This document shows, piece after piece, positions 42,439 to 49,133 of a stretch of DNA of 49,133 bases. How positions within the stretch are numbered: the stretch's first letter is position 1; every line of letters begins with the position of its first letter. The stretch comes from Candidatus Coprenecus stercoripullorum. Lineage in GTDB: Bacteria; Bacteroidota; Bacteroidia; Bacteroidales; UBA932. The notes beneath the pieces are model-generated. The model was not told the DNA's origin, did not search any database, and saw only the letters and a program-made list of their open reading frames with translations. The stretch spans positions 1 to 49,133 of the forward strand of contig DVLA01000055.1 of assembly GCA_018715745.1 (NCBI GenBank), in the 5' to 3' direction. The translations under genes and the position numbers were made by a program.

Positions 42439-43857
42439 TTAATGAAGGTTGGATTTAAGCTTCTTCTCGATGTCCAGGATATATTGCCGGAATGTCCTGT
42501 CGGTATCCATCAGGTCGCAGACGGTATTGCAGGCGTACAGGACTGTCGCATGGTTCCGTCCCCCTATCTCGTTCCCTATGGTAGCGAGGGATGTGTTCGT
42601 CATGTTGCGGGAAAGGTACATGGCAATCTGCCTTGCCTGGACGATTTCTCTCTTTCTGGAGTTGGACAGCAGCCTTTCGCTGGAAATTCCGAAATAGTCG
42701 CATACGGTATTCTTTATCCTCTCAATCGACATGTCGTTCTTCGGTACGCTTACAATCTTGTCTATGAGCTGTTGGGCCAGCGATAAGGTTATGCTTTTCT
42801 TTGTAAGGGTGGCATTGGCAATAAGGGATATCAGCGTCCCCTCGAGTTCCCGGACATTGCTGGTGACTTTTGATGCAATGTATTCGAGAATGTCATCGGA
42901 AAGATTTATGCCCTCCCTGAAACTCTTTGATCTGAGAATGGCGAGCCTCGTGTCGAAATCGGGCGGCATGAGTTCCGTGGTCAGCCCCCATTTGAAACGT
43001 GACAGCAGCCTGTCTTCAAGCCCCTTCATGTTTACGGCAGATCTGTCCGAGGTCAGTATGAGTTGCTTGCCGAGCTGGTGCAGGTAGTTGAATATCTGGA
43101 AAAATGCTGTCTGTGTACCAGGTTTGTCGGCAAATTCGTGTACGTCATCTACGATAAGCACGTCCATTGACTGGTAGAAGTGGAGAAAGTCGTTCAGGGC
43201 GTTCCTGGCCATTACCGAATCCACGTAATGCGTCTGGAATCTGTTGGCTGTCACATAATGTACGACCTTCTCGGGGTACAGTTTCTTGATTTCTATGCCT
43301 ATGGCCTGTGCCAGATGCGTTTTCCCCAATCCGGACCCTCCATAAAGGAACAGCGGATTGAAAGCCGTAGTCCCGGGCTTTTTCGCTATCTCCATCCCGG
43401 CAGTCTTGCCGAGCCTGTTGCAGTCCCCCTCTATAAAGTTCTCGAAAGTATAGTTGTTGTTGAGGTTCGATTCCACATGGACGCCCTTTTTTACTCCGGG
43501 AATCACATAGGGGTCCGTAATGTTCAGGATTTTTTCGTTCGGGATAGCTATGTCGGGATTCTTTATCTCTTTCTGCTGGGTGCCGGCCGGGTAGGATATG
43601 ACGGTGTCTTTTACCATAGGTACCTCATATACGAGTTTCGCATCCGGGCCGATGACTCTTTTCATTGAGGAGCTGAGCACGTCGATGAGATGTTCCTCGA
43701 TATATTCGGGGAAGAAGTCCGACGGTACGCGGATAGTGAGCACGGAGCCGTCCAGCTTTATAGGCTTTATGGGACCGAACCACGTCCTGAAAGTGGTCGG
43801 GGGTACTATGTCTCTGATTATCAGTAGACAGTTATCCCATGCTTCTATATGCGTCAT
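42439..43857 (-). CDS. dnaA: Chromosomal replication initiator DnaA
   Basis: DnaA binds DnaA boxes and opens the replication origin. This 472-residue protein has the N-terminal domain (WDNCLLIIRDIV...TWFGPIKPI), a short linker, the AAA+ domain with Walker A GGSGLGKT (173-180) and Walker B LIVDDVHEF, and a C-terminal DNA-binding domain with IGGRNHATVLYAC. The track start at 43869 is a TTG; the ATG at 43857 (MTHIEAW) is preferred. The upstream region is AT-rich and holds a weak DnaA-box-like site. The pepD and rpe genes follow in the same direction. Confidence 0.97.
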   Translation of the reverse strand: MTHIEAWDNCLLIIRDIVPPTTFRTWFGPIKPIKLDGSVLTIRVPSDFFPEYIEEHLIDVLSSSMKRVIGPDAKLVYEVPMVKDTVISYPAGTQQKEIKNPDIAIPNEKILNITDPYVIPGVKKGVHVESNLNNNYTFENFIEGDCNRLGKTAGMEIAKKPGTTAFNPLFLYGGSGLGKTHLAQAIGIEIKKLYPEKVVHYVTANRFQTHYVDSVMARNALNDFLHFYQSMDVLIVDDVHEFADKPGTQTAFFQIFNYLHQLGKQLILTSDRSAVNMKGLEDRLLSRFKWGLTTELMPPDFDTRLAILRSKSFREGINLSDDILEYIASKVTSNVRELEGTLISLIANATLTKKSITLSLAQQLIDKIVSVPKNDMSIERIKNTVCDYFGISSERLLSNSRKREIVQARQIAMYLSRNMTNTSLATIGNEIGGRNHATVLYACNTVCDLMDTDRTFRQYILDIEKKLKSNLH

Positions 43858-44025
43858 GCTTCTATCCAATTATTGCTGCTGTTAAGTTCAGGAATATTTT
43901 GTTAAAATCCTGTGACAAAATTGAGCAAAAATCCCCTATTTAGAAAATAAAAAATGGGGATTTTTTTGTAGAAAAAATAAACCTGTTGATAGTCAGTCTG
44001 AAAATTTTTACCCGAAATTTTTTTT
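43858..44025. other. AT-rich gap upstream of dnaA, weak origin candidate
   Basis: This 168-bp gap between dnaA and the MCE gene is the most AT-rich stretch of the window, with long A and T runs. It contains one hairpin terminator and one DnaA-box-like 9-mer (tgttgatag, 43984-43992; its complement differs from TTATCCACA at two positions). No box cluster is visible, so an oriC here is only a possibility. CAATTTTG (43916-43923, minus strand) is an imperfect promoter candidate for dnaA. Confidence 0.3.
43927..43967 (-). terminator. Symmetric intrinsic terminator after the amidase-MCE operon
   Basis: A 10-bp stem (aaaaatcccc/ggggattttt) with a 19-nt AT-rich loop carries A and T tracts on both sides. 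It can therefore end transcription arriving from the MCE gene on the minus strand and, in principle, from the other direction. It lies about 60 bp past the MCE gene stop. Confidence 0.75.
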
Positions 44026-44937
44026 TTAAAAAACGGAGATTTTTATGTATTTTTTAGGGTCTCTTTCTATTCTCTTGACGAGCGTGTCGAGGTCTGTTGC
44101 AAGGCTGTTGACAGCATTGTGCAGGGAATCGGTCGTGAGAAGTTTTCCTATGCTCGAAGACGGGTCTGATGCCTTTTCGAGCAGGTCCCTGAGGTTCAGC
44201 ACGGCGTTTTTCAGATCCGCCTCCTTGAGACTGACGGTTATTGCCTCCGCATTTTTAACGGTCCTGTCCAGGCTTTCGGCCGTATTCGCGAAATTCCCGG
44301 CTATATCATTTATACTGTGTATTATGGAGTCGATTCTCGGTCCCTGGCTTTCTATACCGGCTGTTATGTCGGAAATGTTTGCCGCGCTTTTGCGCAGGTC
44401 GGCGGATATCATGGAAATGTCTTCGCGCAGCCCGCCGTCCAATATTGAGTTTATGGAAACTACGGCCTTGTCGAAGTTGCCTATGAGCGAATGGAGGCTG
44501 TTTTCCAAAGGTACGATTCCGGAAACGATTGCAGACAGGGGGTCCGCCTCTATGCGGCTCCCGAGAGTGTCGCCGTCTGAGGCCATTTTATCCGAATTCC
44601 CCATAATTACCCTTATGGACCGGCTCCCGAGTATGTCGGAGCTGTATATTTCCAGATAACTGTCTTTCGGAATGTCGTACTCGTCGGATATGGATACTCT
44701 TGCTGTATAAAGTCCGTCGGACTTGCCGTACTTGAGGGAAGTTACGCTTCCGGCCCTGTATCCCTTGACAAAAACAGGTGTGGATTCGGCTATCCCTTCG
44801 ATATCCGCATATTTGGCGTAGAATGTATGGCTTTTCCCGAATATGTCGTTCCCTTTCAGGAAGTCGATAGTCAGGAATGTGGCCGCAAGGACAACTATGG
44901 CAAATATGCCTATTTTGATTTCTTTCCTTATTTTCAT
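44026..44937 (-). CDS. MCE/MlaD-family protein
   Basis: A 303-residue protein with one N-terminal membrane helix (IGIFAIVVLAATFLTIDFL, about 9-27) followed by a single MCE domain (about 38-115, with VFVKGYRAGSVTSL and SRSIRVIMG). A long helical region of about 180 residues ends in the basic tail RDPKKYIKISVF. MCE proteins form hexameric tunnels or rings that move lipids across the periplasm with an ABC transporter (MlaE/MlaF). Those partners are not in the window. It overlaps the amidase gene by 4 bp. Confidence 0.92.
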   Translation of the reverse strand: MKIRKEIKIGIFAIVVLAATFLTIDFLKGNDIFGKSHTFYAKYADIEGIAESTPVFVKGYRAGSVTSLKYGKSDGLYTARVSISDEYDIPKDSYLEIYSSDILGSRSIRVIMGNSDKMASDGDTLGSRIEADPLSAIVSGIVPLENSLHSLIGNFDKAVVSINSILDGGLREDISMISADLRKSAANISDITAGIESQGPRIDSIIHSINDIAGNFANTAESLDRTVKNAEAITVSLKEADLKNAVLNLRDLLEKASDPSSSIGKLLTTDSLHNAVNSLATDLDTLVKRIERDPKKYIKISVF

Positions 44938-45980
44938 TGCGGTAGAGTGATGATGAATGCTCCCGGGAAACTTTTTTCTATGGTCTTGAGCGCTTCGGCC
45001 GCTTCATCCCTTGTCCCGTATTGTCCGATATAGTATTTATAGGTCTTTCCGGATTTGATGTATTTGCAGCTCCATCCCTTGAACTCCCTGGAGTTTTTCT
45101 TCAGCAGCCTTTTCCCGGACATTATCTGTATCCCGTAGTTGCCGGCATGTTTCTCCCCAATGTCGGATGTGACTGTCTCCGGAATATCTATGTGTTTGTC
45201 ATATAGCTGTTTGTAGCTTTTGAAGGCCCGGAAGAGCGATGAGGCCATTTTTTTCTGGCTCTGCCTGTCCGTAAGAACGGCCCTGTCCGACGAGTTGGAC
45301 AGGAATCCCAGTTCTACGAGTACTGCCGGCATGGTGCATTGCCAAAGTACGAGGAACGGGCCTTCCTTTACGCCGCGGTTCCTTGTAATGGGCCCTTTCC
45401 CCATATTTTCCTGTATGAGGGAAGCAAGGCTGAGGCTCTGTTCTACATGGGCGTTCTGCAGAAGGGAGAATATTATATAGGATTCCGGATTGTTGGGGTC
45501 AAAGCCTGCGTATTTCGACGAGTAGTCTTCCTCCAGGAGGATGACGCTGTTTTCCAGCTGGCACACTTCGAAGTTCGAATCGGTTTTGTCGCTGCTCATC
45601 ACGAATGTTTCGGAGCCCCTTGCGGAATTGTCCTTTGCAGCATTTACGTGGATTGATATGAACAGGTCGGCATTGTTCTTGTTGGCCAGGTCCGCCCTGT
45701 CGTACAGGGATACGAACGAGTCGTCCTTTCTGGTATAGAGCACCTTTACCGAAGGGTAGGCTTCCTCTATCATTTTGCCGAGCATCAGGGCGACGGACAG
45801 TGTTATGTCCTTTTCAAGAATCCTGCCGTAAAGCGTGCCGGGCTGCTTTCCCCCGTGCCCTGCGTCGATGACCACTGTCCTGACGCTTACAAGGGATTTG
45901 TCTTCAGCCGATAACGGCCTGATGCCGATAATGGCGAGTGCCGTTGCGGCGATTAGGGCTGTTTTGACAAAAAAGTTCAT
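44934..45980 (-). CDS. N-acetylmuramoyl-L-alanine amidase with SPOR domain
   Basis: A 348-residue exported peptidoglycan hydrolase that cuts the bond between N-acetylmuramic acid and the stem peptide. After a signal peptide (FFVKTALIAATALAIIGIRPLSA) comes the Amidase_3 domain, with zinc ligands in VVIDAGHGG, an early Glu in LEKDITL, SIHVNAA and the catalytic Glu in VELGFLSN. The C-terminal 80 residues look like a SPOR domain, which recruits enzymes to the septum, so a role in cell division is likely. The track start at 45992 is a TTG; the ATG at 45980 is used and follows a canonical promoter by only 9 nt. Confidence 0.93.
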   Translation of the reverse strand: MNFFVKTALIAATALAIIGIRPLSAEDKSLVSVRTVVIDAGHGGKQPGTLYGRILEKDITLSVALMLGKMIEEAYPSVKVLYTRKDDSFVSLYDRADLANKNNADLFISIHVNAAKDNSARGSETFVMSSDKTDSNFEVCQLENSVILLEEDYSSKYAGFDPNNPESYIIFSLLQNAHVEQSLSLASLIQENMGKGPITRNRGVKEGPFLVLWQCTMPAVLVELGFLSNSSDRAVLTDRQSQKKMASSLFRAFKSYKQLYDKHIDIPETVTSDIGEKHAGNYGIQIMSGKRLLKKNSREFKGWSCKYIKSGKTYKYYIGQYGTRDEAAEALKTIEKSFPGAFIITLPQ

Positions 45981-45989
45981 TACCGGGTG

Positions 45990-46021
45990 CAAAATTAATA
46001 AATGTTTGGTAAGAGTTCAAA
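45990..46021 (-). promoter_or_regulatory. Canonical promoter for the amidase-MCE operon
   Basis: On the minus strand TTTG (46018-46021), a 20-bp spacer and TAATTTTG (45990-45997) match the Bacteroidetes consensus exactly. The -7 box ends 9 nt before the ATG at 45980, so the leader would be a few nucleotides at most. Confidence 0.75.
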
Positions 46022-46035
46022 AAAGACTATATTTG
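46005..46035 (+). promoter_or_regulatory. Canonical promoter for lptD
   Basis: TTTG (46005-46008), a 19-bp spacer and TATATTTG (46028-46035) match the consensus exactly. The predicted start near 46041 gives a leader of about 65-70 nt before the ATG at 46109. Its -33 box lies within the spacer of the opposing amidase promoter. Confidence 0.75.
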
Positions 46036-46108
46036 TGCCCGAATTGTCAAACACGGATGTATTAATCTATTTAGGCTATTGCAGGCCTATATATCAACAG
46101 CCGAATTG

Positions 46109-49045
46109 ATGCAGTTTCCGAAATTCCTGATAAAGCTTTCAGTTATAGCCTTGGCATTGTACCTGTCCTTTTCATGCGGGTATAGTGTCACGGGAGGGAG
46201 GCGTGCTCAGGCAGACGGGCCGGTTGACTCGCTTTTCGCCCTGTTCGCCGCCCCTGATACGCTTTCAGGGGCCGATGAAGGGCTGTTGCCTGCAGATGAC
46301 GCGGTAGCGGACTCCCTGCCGGCCGCTTCTCCCCGGAGCGATACTCTTGTTGCCGGAAAGGATACTGTGGAACGTCCTGCCGGAGGTTTTGTCAGGGACA
46401 GCCTAAGGGCGCCGGTAGCGGATTCCGTTTCCCTGCTTCCGGTGACTGACAGTATCCCTTCCCTTGACACTCTTTTTCTCTCCGACTCTACAAGGCAGGG
46501 CATGCTGGACATGCCTGCTTTCTCGACGGCGCGGGATTCGGTAATAGAGGATTTCACTGACGGGAAGAAAATGATATATTATTATGGCGATGTGAGCGTA
46601 ACATACGGCAATATGGAGCTTACGGCCGAATATATGGAGTATGATGTCGACCGGCAGACGGTTTATGCGGCCGGTGTTGCCGATACCGCAGGTGTAGTGA
46701 CTGGCAAGCCGGTAATGAAAGAGGGGAACAAGACCTATTCCATGGACAATGTGCTTTATAATTTCGATACGCAGAGGGCGAGAATCAGGAATGCCGTTTC
46801 GGAAGAGGAGGACGGGATACTGCAGGGGCGCAATATGAACATGCTTCCCGACAAGTCCATAAATATTAACGGAGGGCGATATACGGTCTGTGATCTGGAG
46901 CATCCGCACTATTACCTGAGAATGACGAGGGCTAAAGTGGAGACACAGCCGAAGCAGAAAACCGTGTTCGGGCCGGCCTATCTCGTGCTGGAGGATGTCC
47001 CCCTGCCTTTGGTCCTGCCTTTCGGGTTTGTACCGAGAAGGCCTGCAAGGGCCAGCGGAATACTTTTCCCGACATTCGGCGAGGAAGCGGCGAGAGGGCT
47101 TTTCTTCAAGGACGGAGGGTTCTATTTCGTCCTCGGTGACTATTTCGATGTAGCCCTTACCGGAAGCATATATACCAAGGGCTCGTGGAGCGTGTCCATG
47201 AATACGAGGTACAAGCTGAGGTACAAGTTCAACGGTTCTTTCAGCCTTACCTATTCCAACGACCAGACGGGAGACAAGGGAAGCCCGGACTTTTTCCAGA
47301 CCAAGAACTTCGAATTCAAATGGTCGCATGCCCAGGATTCCAAGGCAAGGCCGGGTACGTCCTTCAGGGCTTCGGTCAATTTTTCAAGCCCTTCCAACAA
47401 TAGGTATAATTACGAAGGTATAAATGACGCCCTTCAGAACCAGGTGTCATCGTCCATTTCCTATTCCAGGACATGGAGCGCCCTGAGCCTGTCGATAAAC
47501 GCCCTGCACAGCCAGAACTCGCGGGACAGTTCGTATGCCATTACCTTGCCTAATATTACCTTGAACGTAAACAAGTTCTACCCGTTCAAACGTAAAAACA
47601 GGGTGGGAAAGGAAAGATGGTACGAGCAGTTCGGGCTAAGCTATAATACCACGCTGCAGAACAAGATAAATTTCAAGGCAAGTGAAATAAACGACCCGGA
47701 CTTCTGGAACAAGATGCAGACGGGCATGACGCACCGTTTTACGATAGACCTTCCTACCTTTACCCTGTTCAAGTACATAAACTTCTCGCCCGGGGTGTCA
47801 TACGGCATGAACTGGTATTTCCAGTCAAGCAGCCGTTACTATAATCCCGAGACCGACAAGGTGGAGACTGTAAAGACGGACCTGTTCGGCGATTTTGGCG
47901 CGTCGCATACTTTTTCGGCCAATATGTCCGTAAGTACGAGGCTTTACGGCCTGTTCAATTTCAGGCACGGCAAGCTCAAGGCCGTCAGGCACATGATAAC
48001 CCCTTCGCTCTCGGTATCGTATTCTCCCGAGATGGGGACCCTTGTAAACGGGTACAGGACATACACCTATACGGACATACACGGTATCAGCCATACCGAG
48101 GAATACAACAAGTGGTCGGGCGGAATCAACAACCCCCCTGCAAAGGGTAAGTCCGCCACCCTGTCTTTTTCAATAGGCAACAACCTGGAAGCAAAGGTAG
48201 AGGACCGAAAGGATACGACCGGTACCGGCGTCAAGAAGATAAAGCTGATAGACCAGCTGAACCTGTCGGGAGGCTATAACTTCCTTGCGGATTCCATGAA
48301 GCTTTCCAATTTCAATATAAGCGCCAATACCAATGTGCTTGAAAAGGTGGCCATCAGCGGAAATATGGTACTCGATCCCTATGCGGTCAATTACAGGGGA
48401 CAGAGGATAAATGAATTCAACGTGATGCATACCGGACGTCTGGTACGTCTGACGAGTGCCAGCATATCCGCAAGCTTCAGTATATCCGGGGACGGGAAAG
48501 GAAAGGGGAATGACGGTTCGTCCTCGTCCGGCAGCAGTAATGCCGGTGCTGGCGGTTCCGGGAACACGGGAAACAGGGGGCGCGGAAGCAATGTCAACAT
48601 GGGTGCGGAACCGACGCCTTATACAAGGGTCTATTACCATCCTGTAACTGGGGAGTATATTCCAGGAGGCTGGGTCTATTATCTGAACCCCGAAGTGCCG
48701 TGGGCCATAACCTTTTCTTATTCGTATAACTATAGCAAATCATACCAGTACAGCAATGACCAGCTGATAGTCAAGAACAACCATACCCAGACGCTCGGGG
48801 TGACGGCACAGGTGAGGCTTACCAAAGACCTCAATATAAATGTTACGACCGGGTTCGACCTTACCAAACTGAAACTTACCACTACGCAGTTGAGCGCCAC
48901 ATACGATTTGCACTGTTTCCAGATTTCGTTTTCATGGGTGCCTATGGGAAGGTGGACCCAATGGAATTTCAGGATAAACGCCAAGGCGGCGGCTTTGGCG
49001 GACCTGCTTTCCTACAGGAAAGGAGCATCCGAGTGGGATAATTGA
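46109..49045 (+). CDS. lptD: LPS-assembly protein LptD (Bacteroidetes type)
   Basis: A 978-residue outer-membrane protein that inserts lipopolysaccharide into the outer leaflet. After an N-terminal signal (LIKLSVIALALYLSFSC) there is a long Asp/Ser/Leu/Pro-rich disordered segment of about 110 residues. An OstA/LptA-like periplasmic beta-jellyroll follows (MIYYYGDVSVTYGNMELTAEYM, QRARIRNAVSEEEDG), and then a large barrel that fills the C-terminal two thirds. A Gly/Ser-rich loop (GSSNAGAGGSGNTGNRG) interrupts the late barrel. The track start at 46079 is a TTG; the ATG at 46109 (MQFPKFL) fits the signal peptide. Whether the SFSC cysteine is lipidated is unclear. Confidence 0.9.
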   Translation: MQFPKFLIKLSVIALALYLSFSCGYSVTGGRRAQADGPVDSLFALFAAPDTLSGADEGLLPADDAVADSLPAASPRSDTLVAGKDTVERPAGGFVRDSLRAPVADSVSLLPVTDSIPSLDTLFLSDSTRQGMLDMPAFSTARDSVIEDFTDGKKMIYYYGDVSVTYGNMELTAEYMEYDVDRQTVYAAGVADTAGVVTGKPVMKEGNKTYSMDNVLYNFDTQRARIRNAVSEEEDGILQGRNMNMLPDKSININGGRYTVCDLEHPHYYLRMTRAKVETQPKQKTVFGPAYLVLEDVPLPLVLPFGFVPRRPARASGILFPTFGEEAARGLFFKDGGFYFVLGDYFDVALTGSIYTKGSWSVSMNTRYKLRYKFNGSFSLTYSNDQTGDKGSPDFFQTKNFEFKWSHAQDSKARPGTSFRASVNFSSPSNNRYNYEGINDALQNQVSSSISYSRTWSALSLSINALHSQNSRDSSYAITLPNITLNVNKFYPFKRKNRVGKERWYEQFGLSYNTTLQNKINFKASEINDPDFWNKMQTGMTHRFTIDLPTFTLFKYINFSPGVSYGMNWYFQSSSRYYNPETDKVETVKTDLFGDFGASHTFSANMSVSTRLYGLFNFRHGKLKAVRHMITPSLSVSYSPEMGTLVNGYRTYTYTDIHGISHTEEYNKWSGGINNPPAKGKSATLSFSIGNNLEAKVEDRKDTTGTGVKKIKLIDQLNLSGGYNFLADSMKLSNFNISANTNVLEKVAISGNMVLDPYAVNYRGQRINEFNVMHTGRLVRLTSASISASFSISGDGKGKGNDGSSSSGSSNAGAGGSGNTGNRGRGSNVNMGAEPTPYTRVYYHPVTGEYIPGGWVYYLNPEVPWAITFSYSYNYSKSYQYSNDQLIVKNNHTQTLGVTAQVRLTKDLNINVTTGFDLTKLKLTTTQLSATYDLHCFQISFSWVPMGRWTQWNFRINAKAAALADLLSYRKGASEWDN

Positions 49046-49133
49046 AAGCCGGCATAAGATGCAAGGCCGGGAGCACTGGCGGGCCTGTCCGGACAATGCC
49101 GGGACGCAACGTGATTGTAAACGAAGTTTAAAA
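49046..49133. other. Unassigned window end
   Basis: After the lptD stop the last 88 bases are GC-rich and contain only an 11-codon open frame (from ATG at about 49097). I see no recognisable gene start, hairpin with T-tract or promoter here. Confidence 0.4.

Noticed and set aside
1-49133. CRISPR arrays, insertion sequences, tRNA or rRNA genes, phage genes
   Set aside because: I saw no regularly spaced repeats, transposase motifs, tRNA-like cloverleaf with CCA context, or phage structural genes; nearly all sequence is taken up by ordinary coding regions.

Overview
The window looks like a chromosomal segment from a member of Bacteroidota, most likely order Bacteroidales. The evidence is lineage-typical gene content (Porin_10-like porin, DUF4254, DUF4493 and PCMD lipoproteins, Bacteroidetes-type LptD, MlaD-like protein ending in KKYIKISVF, type 2 PyrF) and repeated TAnnTTTG promoter elements with TTTG about 19-21 bp upstream. 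Shine-Dalgarno sequences are generally absent before starts. GC content appears near 50% and coding sequences favour AGG (Arg) and ATA (Ile). I cannot place it to genus; an uncultured gut lineage is a guess. I found no tRNA, rRNA, insertion sequence, phage gene or CRISPR array. Coding density is very high and no gap exceeds 300 bp.

Layout, left to right. 1-2681: end of a porin gene, an RluA-type pseudouridine synthase and panB. 2834-4821: dnaK with a clear intrinsic terminator. 4883-8852 (minus): dipeptidyl peptidase IV, a small PAS protein, an AlbA_2-domain regulator and a multi-pass membrane protein. 9002-12946 (plus): a four-gene operon of HAD phosphatase, NuoE-like [2Fe-2S] protein, a PAS-containing group-C-like (sensory) [FeFe] hydrogenase and a SpoIIE-type phosphatase. 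This is the most interesting system in the window. 12947-15522 (minus): a TapB/DUF3108-like exported protein, a CNNM/CBS transporter-like protein and thymidine kinase. 15573-22176 (plus): a conserved unknown, rsmI, a membrane-anchored helix-hairpin-helix protein, a NatAB-like ABC exporter, a 5'-nucleotidase split into two genes in reversed domain order, and DUF4254.

22185-26284 (minus): parE, an acyltransferase and an acyl-CoA ligase. 26399-30020 (plus): DUF4493 lipoprotein, outer-membrane barrel and PCMD lipoprotein. 30028-39499 (minus): a probable ten-gene operon rsfS-ftsH-cdsA-psd-M20 peptidase-pyrF-ribD-ribE-ribBA-ribH, which carries nearly the whole riboflavin pathway with long gene overlaps. 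39565-40326 (plus): birA. 40329-43857 (minus): dnaA-pepD-rpe. 44026-45980 (minus): an amidase with a SPOR domain and an MCE/MlaD protein. 46109-49045 (plus): lptD. The last 88 bases hold nothing I can call.

The right half is dominated by envelope functions (phospholipid synthesis by CdsA and Psd, lipid transport by MlaD, LPS assembly by LptD, wall hydrolysis by the amidase) mixed with essential housekeeping genes. Several divergent gene pairs share overlapping or interleaved promoters, and convergent genes commonly end within 0-8 bp of each other. Calls rest on reading motifs in the supplied translations; no database search was run.
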